Positions 8,281-16,307 are shown, counted from the first letter of the stretch. The stretch is 64,000 nt of DNA from Tistlia consotensis USBA 355 (GCF_900177295.1 NZ_FWZX01000005.1:1-64000), one strand, 5' to 3'. Program-made: numbers and translations. Notes: generated by a model not told the origin, from the letters alone.

Positions 8281-8748
8281 AGGCGGCGGCGCCACGCGGT
8301 GCGGCCAGATGGTCGGCGAATGCCTGGTGCTCGACCTCTCCAGGCACCTCGACGGTCCAGCCGGGCCACGATCGGCGGCATGGCCGGCAACAACTCCTGC
8401 GGCTCGCGCTCGCTGCGCTACGGCACGATGCGCGACAACGTCGAGGCCGTGGAGGCGATCCTGGCCGACGGCACGGCGATGCGCTTCGGCCCGCTCGACC
8501 CGGCCCTGGAGGGCGCCAACCGCCCCTCGGCCGAGCGCGACCTGGTCGCCGGCCTGCTCGCCGGCAAGGTCTTCTGCACCGGCCACCTGGGCGACCTCGA
8601 CGAGGTCATGTGCCTGGCGGCGCTGGCCTCGGCCGAGATGGCCCTGCTCGGCGCCAGCGCCGCGATCGAGGCTTGCAGCGGCGTCGCCGCCGCCCAGGCC
8701 CGGTACCGCGAGGCCACGGCCCAGCAGGTCAGGCTGGCCGCGGAATAG
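8281..8748 (+). pseudogene. Chimeric pseudogene: FAD-oxidoreductase fragment joined to aminotransferase 3' end
   Basis: Bases 8281 to about 8562 repeat the FAD-domain coding region of the oxidoreductase at roughly 10201-10594, with 10277-10394 deleted (118 bases, a frameshift at about 8356). From about 8563 to the TAG at 8746-8748 the sequence switches to the last 60 codons of the serine-glyoxylate aminotransferase, matching roughly 3025-3215. The open frame from 8299 reads through the second junction and ends in QQVRLAAE exactly as the aminotransferase does. It lacks the catalytic parts of both enzymes. It is read here as recombination debris, not a working gene. Confidence 0.85.
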
Positions 8749-8850
8749 GCCTTCCCGCTCGGCTCGCGGGAACCGCGAGGGGGTGAGCGCCGGTGCCGGC
8801 GGCCGGCACGTCGGTCCGGCCGTCGGGCCAGTCCGACAGCCCTGGGGCAG

Positions 8851-9555
8851 CTATTTCCCCCACCAGAGCAGATCGCGAAACTCCTGGATGAGGGCTTCGC
8901 GGCCTGGGCTTCCCATGATCGTCCAGGTGAAGGTCGCGGACAGGTTTATGAAGAAGGCTGCCAGGAAGCCGAGGAACACGCTCTTCTTGGAGCCCCGACG
9001 CAAGCCTTGGATCGCCGCGTTGATGACCAGGTCCTTCTGCTCGTTCGTGAGCGCCCCCCATTGTTCGGCTTCGGAGGTCTTGTCCCGAATGTAGAGGTCG
9101 AGCTGCTCCCGAATCCTCTGCTTCTCGTTCAGCTCGAGCTGCTTCGACAGGATGTGATGCCTCAGCCCGTCGATATGGCCCCGGATCTCGCCGATCTCCG
9201 ATTGCATCGCGGTCAGACGCCTGACGAGCGCATCGCTCTCGTCCGACACGGTCTTGGTGTCGGCCTGCCGGACGATGACGAACCCCATCCCGACCAGCAC
9301 CGGCAGCAGGATCATGACGACGAACTCTATCGGCAATAATACATCGAGCCACGCGCACATCAACAAGACGATCACCGTCCGAATTACCATGTACTCAGAA
9401 ATGAACGACGTCCGCCCGAAGAGCGATACCCTATAGATAATAGCGCAATATTTTTCGCCGAAGGCCTTCGACTGAGCATAGTAGATCGCAAGCGTGAACA
9501 GCACGGATGGCAGGATCACCACTGCCATGACGACCACCATTTCCCGGACGCTCAT
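8851..9555 (-). CDS. Orphan membrane protein with central coiled coil
   Basis: I do not recognise this 234-residue protein. A hydrophobic helix lies at about residues 5-27 and two more at about 58-95. A charged, heptad-rich stretch at about 105-165 (for example LTAMQSEIGEIRGHIDGL) should form a coiled coil, and a last membrane helix lies near 198-218. A strong ribosome-binding site (aggaggaga) precedes the ATG. The gene and its upstream region are clearly less GC-rich than the neighbours and use codons rarer here. It is flanked on both sides by gene debris, so horizontal acquisition is likely. No enzymatic motif is visible, and a role in defence or envelope sensing would be speculation. Confidence 0.75.
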   Translation of the reverse strand: MSVREMVVVMAVVILPSVLFTLAIYYAQSKAFGEKYCAIIYRVSLFGRTSFISEYMVIRTVIVLLMCAWLDVLLPIEFVVMILLPVLVGMGFVIVRQADTKTVSDESDALVRRLTAMQSEIGEIRGHIDGLRHHILSKQLELNEKQRIREQLDLYIRDKTSEAEQWGALTNEQKDLVINAAIQGLRRGSKKSVFLGFLAAFFINLSATFTWTIMGSPGREALIQEFRDLLWWGK

Positions 9556-9611
9556 GCCACTCTCCTCCTGCCGGTCGGTCGCACGGCAATCGACGCCGCC
9601 CCGTTTTCCGG

Positions 9612-9629
9612 GTTAGATATCCATCTAAC
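9612..9629. promoter_or_regulatory. Perfect dyad gttagat-atcc-atctaac
   Basis: Seven-base arms are separated by 4 bases, 57 bases upstream of the orphan membrane-protein start, in an AT-rich block. It is a candidate operator or short stem-loop. It lies directly beside the larger dyad at 9631-9666. Confidence 0.45.
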
Positions 9630-9630
9630 A

Positions 9631-9666
9631 CTCGCATATCGGGATATCGAATATCCAATATGCGAG
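9631..9666. promoter_or_regulatory. Nested inverted repeat upstream of the orphan membrane-protein gene
   Basis: The outer arms ctcgcatat (9631-9639) and atatgcgag (9658-9666) enclose inner arms ggatat (9642-9647) and atatcc (9651-9656). The block is AT-rich and overlaps the region where the promoter of the leftward gene should lie. An A-run follows on the plus strand, so it is not oriented as a terminator for that gene. An operator, or the end of a mobile segment, is more likely. Confidence 0.45.
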
Positions 9667-9716
9667 AAAAAATCTACCACCATCACAATGTATGATTGCT
9701 CACCACCTCCCGGACC

Positions 9717-9763
9717 GGTACCGCGAGGTCGCGCCCCGGCAGGTGAAGCTGGTGATGGAGTAG
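9717..9763 (+). pseudogene. Remnant of serine-glyoxylate aminotransferase 3' end
   Basis: The bases from ggtaccgcgagg to the tag at 9761-9763 can be aligned with the last 15 codons of the aminotransferase (3169-3215), and translate to RYREVAPRQVKLVME. The similarity runs on past the stop into the REP-like element, just as downstream of the intact gene. It is an older, more diverged copy than the one at 8702-8748. Confidence 0.75.
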
Positions 9764-9793
9764 CGGCGTCCGTGCCGCTTTCGCTTCGCCCTT

Positions 9794-9858
9794 CGACAAG
9801 CTCGGGGTGAAGCGACGGGGAGCCGCAGGCTCCCCTCTGTTTCATGGCGAGCGCGTCG
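9794..9858. repeat. REP-like nested inverted repeat, copy 2
   Basis: The arms cgacaagctc (9794-9803) and gagcgcgtcg (9849-9858) flank an inner palindrome ggggagcc-gca-ggctcccc (9817-9835). The layout equals copy 1 at 3250-3323, and both follow an aminotransferase 3' end. This copy was therefore carried along in a duplication rather than inserted independently. Confidence 0.7.
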
Positions 9859-9968
9859 GACCATGAGCGGACCACCCGCGATCGGACCGGGCTCCGCCCC
9901 CGGCATACCGTCTGCCATGCCGTGCCGGGGGTTCCGCCGCGCCCGTCGGCGCGGGCATAATCGGGCAT

Positions 9969-12929
9969 ATGACGATGACCAGACCTGCCCGCCCGCAGCC
10001 GGGCGATTCGCGCCTCGCCCGCCGCCTCGCCGACGCCCTCGAGGGCGAGGTGCTGTTCGACGCCTTCGACCGCGGGCGCTATTCGACCGACGCCTCGGTC
10101 TACCAGATCGAGCCGCTCGGCGTGGTCGTGCCCAGGCACGAGGCCGACGTGCGCCGGGCCCTCGACATCGCCCGCGAGGAGGGCCTGCCGGTGCTGCCGC
10201 GCGGCGGCGGCACCTCGCAGTGCGGCCAGACGGTCGGCGAATGCCTGGTGCTCGATCTCTCCAGGCACCTCGACGGCCTGGTCGAGCTCGATGCCGCCAA
10301 CGGCCAGGCGACGGTGCAGCCGGGCATCGTGCTCGACAAGCTGAACCGCCAGCTCAAGCCGCACGGCCTGTGGTTCCCGGTCGACGTCTCGACCTCCAGC
10401 CGGGCCACGATCGGCGGCATGGCCGGCAACAACTCCTGCGGCTCGCGCTCGCTGCGCTACGGCACGATGCGCGACAACGTCGAGGCCGTGGAGGCGATCC
10501 TGGCCGACGGCACGGCGATGCGCTTCGGCCCGCTCGACCCGGCGCTGGAGGGCGCCAACCGCCCCTCGGCCGAGCGCGACCTGGTCGCCGACCTGCTCGA
10601 CCTCGGCCGGCGCGCGCAGCCGGCGATCGAGGAGCACTTCCCCAAGGTCCTGCGCCGGGTCGGCGGCTACAACCTCGACGCCCTGCTGCCGGCGCCGGAG
10701 CGCGCCCTGATGAGCGGCGAGATGGCGCGGGCGCCCGGCGATCCGGCCAACCTCGGCCACTTCCTGATCGGCTCGGAAGGCACCCTCGCCTACTTCGAGC
10801 GCCTGCGCCTCCGGCTCTCGCCGCTGCCCAGGAACAAGGTGCTCGGCGTCTGCCACTTCCCGACATTCTACCGGGCCATGGACGCGGCGCAGCACATCGT
10901 CAAGCTGGGGCCGACGGCGGTCGAGCTGGTCGACCGCACGATGATCGAGCTGGCGCGCGAGATCCCGGCCTTCCTCGACACCATGAAGCTGTTCGTGCGC
11001 GGCGAGCCGGACTCTCTGCTGCTGGTCGAGTTCGCCGAGGCGGACCAGGGCGAGAACCTGCGGCGCCTCGCGGCGCTGGTCGAGCTGATGGGCGACCTGG
11101 GGCTGCCGGGCACCGTCGTCGAGGCCGTCGATCCCGGCTTCCAGACGGCGATCTGGGAGGTCCGCAAGCAGGGCCTCAACATCATGATGTCGATGAAGGG
11201 CGACGGGAAGCCGGTCTCCTTCGTCGAGGACTGCGCCGTGCGGCTGGAGGACCTCGCCGAGTACACGCGGCGGCTCGACGAGGTCTTCGCCAGGCACGGC
11301 ACCAAGGGCACCTGGTACGCCCACGCCTCGGTCGGCACGCTGCACGTCCGTCCGGTGCTCAACCTCAAGCTCGAGGCCGAGGCCCGCAAGATGCGGGAGA
11401 TCGCCGAGGAGGCCTTCGAGATGGTGCGCGCCTACAAGGGCTCGCACTCCGGCGAGCACGGCGACGGCTTGGTGCGCAGCGAGGCGCACCGCGAGATGTT
11501 CGGCGAGGAGCTGGTCGGCTTCTTCGGCGAGGCCAAGCGGCGGCTCGACCCCGAGGGCCGGCTCAACCCGGGCAAGATCGTCGATCCCTCGAAGATGGAC
11601 GACCGCAGCCTGTTCCGCTTCAAGCCGGGCTACGCGCCGCTGCCGCTCGAGACCGGTCTCGACTGGTCGGCCTGGGGCGGCTTCTCGGGCGCCGTCGAGA
11701 TGTGCAACAACAACGGCGCCTGCCGGAAGGACCAGGGCGCCGTGATGTGCCCCTCGTTCCGGGTCACGCGCAACGAGCGCGACCTGACCCGCGGCCGCGC
11801 CAACGCCCTGCGCCTCGCCGCCTCCGGCCAGCTCGGCCCCGACGCCCTGACCTCCGACGAGATGCTGGAGACCATGAAGCTCTGCGTCGGCTGCAAGGGC
11901 TGCCGGCGCGAGTGCCCGACCGGCGTCGACATGGCGCGCATGAAGACCGAGGTGCTGTACCAGCGCTCGAAGCAGGAGGGCATCCCGCTCGGCGAGAAGG
12001 CGATCGCCTTCCTGCCGCGTTACGCGCCGCTGGCCGGCCGCCTGCCCTGGCTGGCCAACGCCCGCGACGCCCTGCCGGGCGGCGCCCGCCTCGGCGAGGC
12101 CCTGCTCGGCCTCGCCGCCGACCGCCCGCTGCCGCGCTGGAGCGACCGGCCGTTCCGCGACCAGCCCTTGAAGGGCGCGACGGCGACCGGCCGCGAGGTC
12201 GCGCTCTTCGTCGACACCTTCGGGCGCTGGTTCGAGCCCGAGACGCCGCGCGCCGCCCAGCGCGTGCTCGACGCCGCCGGCTACCGGGTCGTGCTGCCCA
12301 AGGCGGCCGACCGGGGGCGCCCGCTGTGCTGCGGCCGGACCTTCCTGGCCGCCGGCCTCGTGGAGGAGGCGCGCGCCGAGGCCCGACGCACCCTGGCCGC
12401 CCTGCTGCCGCTGGCCGCGCGCGGCCTGCCGATCGTCGGGCTGGAGCCGGCCTGCCTCCTGACCCTGCGCGACGAGTTCCTGGCCCTGCTGCCCGGCGCG
12501 GACAGCCGGGCCCTGGCCGGCCAGGCCCTGCTGTTCGAGGAGTTCCTGGCCGCCGAGCAGAAGGCCGGCGCCCTGGCGCTCGACCTCAAGCCCCTGCCCG
12601 GCCGCAAGGCGCTGATCCACGGCCACTGCCACCAGAAGGCCTTCGCCGCCTTCTCCCAGGTCTCGGAGGTCCTGAGGCTGGTGCCGGAGCTGGAGGTCTC
12701 GACCATCGAGTCCTCCTGCTGCGGCATGGCCGGCGCCTTCGGCTACCGCAAGGAGACGGCCGAGGTCAGCCGGGCCATGGCCGAGCTGTCGCTGCTGCCG
12801 GCGGTGCGCGCCGCCGACGCCGACACGACCCTGGTCGCCGACGGCACCTCCTGCCGCCACCAGATCGCCGACGGCAGCGGCCGCCAGGCGATCCACGCCG
12901 CCCGGCTGCTGGAACAGGCCCTCGCCTGA
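9969..12929 (+). CDS. FAD- and Fe-S-containing 2-hydroxyacid oxidoreductase (GlcD-GlcF/Dld-II type fusion)
   Basis: The 986-residue protein fuses a PCMH-type FAD domain, a linked FAD-oxidase C-terminal domain and an iron-sulfur/CCG domain. The FAD domain spans about residues 40-260 and includes LPRGGGTSQCGQTVGE and GGMAGNNSCGSRSLRYG. Ferredoxin-like cysteines lie in EMCNNNGACRKDQGAVMCPS and in KLCVGCKGCRRECPTG (about 575-660). Two Cys-Cys-Gly motifs occur at RPLCCGRTF and SSCCGMAGAFGYR. Proteins of this layout oxidise D-lactate, glycolate or D-2-hydroxyglutarate and pass electrons to the quinone pool. Glycolate is attractive here because a serine-glyoxylate aminotransferase was apparently once adjacent, but the substrate is not proven. 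No clear ribosome-binding site precedes the ATG; a second ATG lies two codons in. Confidence 0.9.
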   Translation: MTMTRPARPQPGDSRLARRLADALEGEVLFDAFDRGRYSTDASVYQIEPLGVVVPRHEADVRRALDIAREEGLPVLPRGGGTSQCGQTVGECLVLDLSRHLDGLVELDAANGQATVQPGIVLDKLNRQLKPHGLWFPVDVSTSSRATIGGMAGNNSCGSRSLRYGTMRDNVEAVEAILADGTAMRFGPLDPALEGANRPSAERDLVADLLDLGRRAQPAIEEHFPKVLRRVGGYNLDALLPAPERALMSGEMARAPGDPANLGHFLIGSEGTLAYFERLRLRLSPLPRNKVLGVCHFPTFYRAMDAAQHIVKLGPTAVELVDRTMIELAREIPAFLDTMKLFVRGEPDSLLLVEFAEADQGENLRRLAALVELMGDLGLPGTVVEAVDPGFQTAIWEVRKQGLNIMMSMKGDGKPVSFVEDCAVRLEDLAEYTRRLDEVFARHGTKGTWYAHASVGTLHVRPVLNLKLEAEARKMREIAEEAFEMVRAYKGSHSGEHGDGLVRSEAHREMFGEELVGFFGEAKRRLDPEGRLNPGKIVDPSKMDDRSLFRFKPGYAPLPLETGLDWSAWGGFSGAVEMCNNNGACRKDQGAVMCPSFRVTRNERDLTRGRANALRLAASGQLGPDALTSDEMLETMKLCVGCKGCRRECPTGVDMARMKTEVLYQRSKQEGIPLGEKAIAFLPRYAPLAGRLPWLANARDALPGGARLGEALLGLAADRPLPRWSDRPFRDQPLKGATATGREVALFVDTFGRWFEPETPRAAQRVLDAAGYRVVLPKAADRGRPLCCGRTFLAAGLVEEARAEARRTLAALLPLAARGLPIVGLEPACLLTLRDEFLALLPGADSRALAGQALLFEEFLAAEQKAGALALDLKPLPGRKALIHGHCHQKAFAAFSQVSEVLRLVPELEVSTIESSCCGMAGAFGYRKETAEVSRAMAELSLLPAVRAADADTTLVADGTSCRHQIADGSGRQAIHAARLLEQALA

Positions 12930-12934
12930 CGCGA

Positions 12935-12970
12935 CCACGGCCGGCCGCGCGAGAGCGCGGCCGGCCGTGG
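12935..12970. terminator. Perfect 16-bp stem hairpin after the FAD/Fe-S oxidoreductase gene
   Basis: The arms ccacggccggccgcgc (12935-12950) and gcgcggccggccgtgg (12955-12970) pair perfectly around a gaga loop, 5 bases after the stop codon. There is no T-run on either side, so it may be a strong RNA-stabilising end or a bidirectional block rather than a textbook intrinsic terminator. Confidence 0.6.
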
Positions 12971-12988
12971 TCCGAAGGAGGAAGAGGT

Positions 12989-13105
12989 GGCGGCGGCCGC
13001 CGGGATCGCGACCGACAGCCGCCGCCTGGCCAGTCGTTCCGTGGGGGCATGGAGGCCGACTGGCGGGTATCGGAGGGGAAGTCTCCGGTGATGGTTAATC
13101 TGCCC
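12989..13105 (-). ncRNA. Putative structured small RNA, copy B
   Basis: Read leftward, the segment shows three hairpins. First is cggag/ctccg (13083-13087 with 13071-13075), whose loop carries acttccc. Second is gccagtcg/cgactggc (13057-13064 with 13029-13036), with a loop containing the CU-rich cctccatgccccc. Third is a GC-rich terminal stem ggcggcggc/gccgccgcc (13018-13026 with 12989-12997). The segment 45537-45660 has the same order of elements with changed stem bases but kept pairing. C-rich loops like these occur in alphaproteobacterial sRNAs that mask ribosome-binding sites. No Rfam family can be assigned without a search. The 5' end is a guess. Confidence 0.55.
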
Positions 13106-13192
13106 TGGTAGTGTGGCTGCGAAAGGCTCGCACCACGGCGATAATGTGAAAGCCGGCCCGAGGCAGCCAGAAAGCGGTCGGCGTGGTGATCC

Positions 13193-13276
13193 CACGTCCC
13201 TCGACAGGCTCGGGACGAAGCATCCGCTCTCGCTCGCTCTGAAGTTCGCTTCGTCCCGAGCCTGTCGAGGGACGTG
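13193..13276. repeat. 29-bp perfect inverted repeat (REP-like), copy 3
   Basis: The arm at 13193-13221 (starting cacgtccctcgacaggctc) is the exact reverse complement of the arm at 13248-13276, around a 26-base loop. The core cgacaggctcgggacgaagc also occurs in copy 1 (3250-3269). It lies between the putative sRNA and the leftward methyltransferase gene and could terminate that operon. Confidence 0.75.
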
Positions 13277-13315
13277 GCAGCCGCGAATAGCCGCTCCCGG
13301 ATGGAGCGACCGCCC

Positions 13316-14083
13316 CTACCCCGCCTTGCGCGCCAGCAGGTAGAGCTGCGGATCACCGACCTCGAAGGGCCGGCCGTCGATCTCGGCGTAGGCCTCGACG
13401 CCGGTGAAGCCGCTGTCCGCCAGCATCCCGCCGATCTCGCGCACCGTGAAGATCCAGTGGTGGCCGAGCCGCTCCTCGACCCGGCCGCCGCGCACCAGGC
13501 GGTAGCGGGTGTCGAGCCGGCCGGCCAGGGGGTCGTAGTCGTTGAGGCAGCGCATGCGGTAGTCGCCGACCTCGACCTCGATCTCCGGCTCGTAGTTCGG
13601 CAGCAGCGATTCGGCCGCCATGCCCGTGTGCAGCAGGAAGCCGGCGCCCGGCGCGAGCGTGCCGGCGAGGGCGGCGAGGAAGCGCCGGCACTGAGCGGCC
13701 TCGAAGTAGCCGAAGGCGTTGCCCAGGCAGCAGGCCCCCGCGAAGGGCCCGAGGCCTTCGAGGTCGCGCATGTCCCGATGCAGGAAGCGCGGCGGAACCT
13801 CGATCTCCTCCTCGACCGCCGCGGCGGCGCGTGCCCGCTCCAGCGAGATCTCGGAGAGATCGAGGCCGGTCGGCCGGTAGCCGCGCTTCGCGAGCTCGAC
13901 GGCGTGGCGTCCCTCGCCACAGGGCACGTCGAGCAGGGTCGCGTCGGAATCGAGGTCGAGGGCGTCGGCGATGAAGTCGCACTCGGCCGACAGGCGGTCC
14001 TCGTCGATCGCCGCGCGCCAGATGTCGAGGGTCAGGCCGTCGAAGAAGGCGCCGGCCCAGCCGGGATCGGGAGCGCCCGCCAA
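13316..14083 (-). CDS. Class I SAM-dependent methyltransferase
   Basis: This 255-residue cytoplasmic protein has motif I LLDVPCGEGRH at about residues 50-60. The acidic end of strand 2 is in TGLDLSEISLERAR (about 72-85) and a motif-II-like stretch surrounds DMRDLEGLGPFAGACCLGNAFGYF. The fold is that of small-molecule methyltransferases, but the substrate is unknown. It begins one base before the end of the ligase gene upstream in the operon, so it is the last gene of the eight-gene acyl-ligase/ABC transporter operon. It may modify the imported compound. Confidence 0.85.
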   Translation of the reverse strand: MAGAPDPGWAGAFFDGLTLDIWRAAIDEDRLSAECDFIADALDLDSDATLLDVPCGEGRHAVELAKRGYRPTGLDLSEISLERARAAAAVEEEIEVPPRFLHRDMRDLEGLGPFAGACCLGNAFGYFEAAQCRRFLAALAGTLAPGAGFLLHTGMAAESLLPNYEPEIEVEVGDYRMRCLNDYDPLAGRLDTRYRLVRGGRVEERLGHHWIFTVREIGGMLADSGFTGVEAYAEIDGRPFEVGDPQLYLLARKAG

Positions 14084-14084
14084 G

Positions 14085-15329
14085 TCAGTCGTACTTGCGC
14101 TGATCGTCGATGACCTTGCCGTCGTTCGGCAGGCTGCCCGGCGCCAGCAGCTCGACGTCGCCCCTCAGCTTGGTCGCCGCCTGCAGGGCCTCGGCCAGCG
14201 CCGCGCCCAGCGAATCCTCGGCGCCGCTGGTCTCGACCTTGAGGACCATGCGGTCGCGCTCGCCCTCGCGCTCGACGACGAGGCGCGCCTTGACCACGGC
14301 CGGGAAGCGCTTGACCGCCTCGGCGACCTGCTCGGGATGGACGAACATGCCCTTGACCTTGGTGGTCTGGTCGGCGCGGCCCATCCAGCCCTTGATGCGC
14401 CGGTTGGTGCGCCCGCAGGGGCTGGTGCCGGGCAGGATCGCCGAGAGGTCCCCGGTCGCCAGGCGGAGCAGCGGATAGGCCGGGTTGAAGGTCGTGACGA
14501 CGACCTCGCCGACCTCGCCGTCGGCCACCGGGTCGCCGGTGCCCGGCCGGACGATCTCGAGCAGGCAGCCCTCGTCGACGATCAGCCCCTCGATGCTGCC
14601 GTCGGGGGCCTCGGCCTCGTAGGCGACGAGGCCGAGCTCGGCGGTCGCGTAGCACTGCTTCACCGCGACGCCGCGCTCGGCGTACTCGGCGCGCAGGCTC
14701 GGGAACAGCGCGCCGCCCGAGACCAGGGCCTTGGTGATCGAGCCGCAGTCGAGGCCGAGCTCGGCGGCCTTGTCGAGCAGCACCTTCAGGAAGTCGGGGG
14801 TGCCGGCATAGCCCTGCGGGCGCAGGTGGGCGATCGCCTCGGCCTGCTGCTCGCTGTTGCCGACGCCGGCGGCGATCACCGCGCAGCCCAGGGCCTGGGC
14901 GCCGGCGTCCATGATCCAGCCGCCGGGGGTCAGGTGATAGGCGAAGCAGTTGTGGACCAGCTCGCCGGGCCGGAAGCCGGCGGCGAAGAGCCCGCGGGCC
15001 ATGCGCCGGTAGTCGCTGTCGCGCCCCTGCAGCTCGAAGATCGGGCCGGGCGAGACGAAGATGCGGCCGGCCTCGCCGGGCGCCAGGGCGTTGAAGCCGC
15101 CGAACGGCGGCTGCTGCTTCTGCAGGCGGATCAGATCGGCCTTGCGGGTGACCGGCAGCCGGCCGAGGTCGGCCCAGCCCCGCACGCTGGCCGGATCGAG
15201 CTCGGCCAGCCGCGCGCGGTAGCCCTCGGTCGCCTTGGCCCGCGCGATCTGGCCGCGCAGCCGCTCGAAGAGGTCGGCCTCGCGCGCCTCGCCCGACCGC
15301 GTCTCCAGCTCGTCGTAGTGCCTGCTCAT
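14085..15329 (-). CDS. Phenylacetate-CoA ligase-family (PaaK-like) AMP-forming ligase
   Basis: The protein of about 414 residues is an adenylate-forming enzyme of the PaaK type. It has YRARLAELDPASVRGWADLGRLP at the N-terminus in the usual PaaK style and the family phrase FVSPGPIFE. KQCYATAELGLVAYE fills the A5-like region, and TGDLSAILPG is followed by GRADQTTKVKGMFVHP. The classical glycine-rich phosphate loop is weak. I chose the ATG at 15327-15329 (MSRHYDELETR) because PaaK-like proteins begin close to this sequence; an ATG five codons upstream (15344) is the alternative. Position between the ABC transporter and the methyltransferase suggests it activates the imported acid, aromatic or otherwise. 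Confidence 0.85.
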   Translation of the reverse strand: MSRHYDELETRSGEAREADLFERLRGQIARAKATEGYRARLAELDPASVRGWADLGRLPVTRKADLIRLQKQQPPFGGFNALAPGEAGRIFVSPGPIFELQGRDSDYRRMARGLFAAGFRPGELVHNCFAYHLTPGGWIMDAGAQALGCAVIAAGVGNSEQQAEAIAHLRPQGYAGTPDFLKVLLDKAAELGLDCGSITKALVSGGALFPSLRAEYAERGVAVKQCYATAELGLVAYEAEAPDGSIEGLIVDEGCLLEIVRPGTGDPVADGEVGEVVVTTFNPAYPLLRLATGDLSAILPGTSPCGRTNRRIKGWMGRADQTTKVKGMFVHPEQVAEAVKRFPAVVKARLVVEREGERDRMVLKVETSGAEDSLGAALAEALQAATKLRGDVELLAPGSLPNDGKVIDDQRKYD

Positions 15330-15346
15330 CGCCCGGTCCCGCACGC

Positions 15347-16222
15347 TCAGGCGAGCCAGCGCTTGCGGCGCTTGTAGTGCTTGACCTCGCGGTAGGACTT
15401 GCGGCCGGTCGCCGAGAGGCCGAGGTAGAACTCCTTGACGTCCTCGTTCTGGCGCAGGGCGTCGGCCGGCCCGTCCATCACGACGCGGCCGCTCTCCAGG
15501 ATGTAGCCGTACTTGGCGTAGCGCAGCGCGACGTTGGTGTTCTGCTCGGCGAGCAGGATCGACACGCCCTGCTGCTCGTTGATCGTCTTGACGATCTCGA
15601 AGATCTGCTCGACCAGCTGCGGGGCCAGGCCCATCGAGGGCTCGTCGAGCAGGACGACCTTGGGCCGGCTCATCAGCGCCCGGCCGATCGCCGTCATCTG
15701 CTGCTCGCCGCCCGAGGTGTAGCCGGCCTGGCTGTTGCGCCTGACCTTGAGGCGCGGGAAGTACTCGTAGACCATCTCCAGGTCCTGCTGGATCGCCGCC
15801 GCGCCCTCGCTGCGCGTGTAGGCGCCGGTCAGCAGGTTCTCCTCGACGGTCAGGTGCTCGAAGCAGTGGCGTCCTTCCATGACCTGGATGACGCCCTTCC
15901 GGACCAGGTCGTTCGGCGTCAGGTGCTGGACCCGCTCGCCGGCCAGGGTGATCGAGCCCTTGGTGACGTCGCCGCGCTCGGCGCGCAGCAGGTTGGAGAT
16001 CGCCTTCAGGGTCGTGGTCTTGCCGGCGCCGTTGGCGCCGAGCAGCGCGACGATGCCGCCCTGCGGGATCTCCAGGGAGACGCCCTTCAGGACCAGGATG
16101 ACGTGGTCGTAGATGACCTCGATGTTGTTGACGCTGAGCAGCGCCGGCGCGCCGAGGGCGGCGGCCGCCCCCATGCCCATGCGTTCCTGGCCCATGCGTT
16201 CCTGAACGGCGGCTTCACTCAT
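15347..16222 (-). CDS. Branched-chain-type ABC transporter ATPase (LivF-like)
   Basis: The 291-residue ATPase has Walker A GANGAGKTTT, signature TSGGEQQM, Walker B VVLLDEPSMGLAP and the switch phrase LLAEQNTNVAL, all typical of LivF. A basic tail (YREVKHYKRRKRWLA) extends beyond the usual LivF end. The start at 16220-16222 (MSEAAVQERMG) is preferred, because the frame upstream reads through a hairpin. It pairs with the LivG-like ATPase at 19864 to drive uptake through the two permeases of this operon. Confidence 0.93.
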   Translation of the reverse strand: MSEAAVQERMGQERMGMGAAAALGAPALLSVNNIEVIYDHVILVLKGVSLEIPQGGIVALLGANGAGKTTTLKAISNLLRAERGDVTKGSITLAGERVQHLTPNDLVRKGVIQVMEGRHCFEHLTVEENLLTGAYTRSEGAAAIQQDLEMVYEYFPRLKVRRNSQAGYTSGGEQQMTAIGRALMSRPKVVLLDEPSMGLAPQLVEQIFEIVKTINEQQGVSILLAEQNTNVALRYAKYGYILESGRVVMDGPADALRQNEDVKEFYLGLSATGRKSYREVKHYKRRKRWLA

Positions 16223-16270
16223 CGCGTGTCGGGTCCCGGTCCGGTCTCGTGGCAGGCAGGTCTCGGTAGG

Positions 16271-16307
16271 GGAAGGCCCCCGCTCCGCTCTGGAGCGAGG
16301 GCCTTCC
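16271..16307 (-). terminator. Hairpin between the binding-protein gene and the LivF-like gene
   Basis: The arms ggaaggcccccgctcc and ggagcgagggccttcc pair with one bulge, 25 bases downstream of the binding-protein stop and 49 bases before the next start. There is no T-run. In ABC operons such a hairpin usually stabilises or attenuates the transcript so that the binding protein is made in excess. That role is inferred. Confidence 0.6.

Noticed and set aside
8299-8748. The 149-codon frame as a genuine small protein.
   Set aside because: Its first 20 codons come from a frameshifted FAD-domain piece, and the rest joins two unrelated enzyme fragments that lack active sites. It is best read as a chimeric pseudogene.
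9631-9666. Intrinsic terminator for the leftward membrane-protein gene.
   Set aside because: It lies upstream of that gene, and the A-run is on the wrong side for termination in its direction. An operator or element end fits better.
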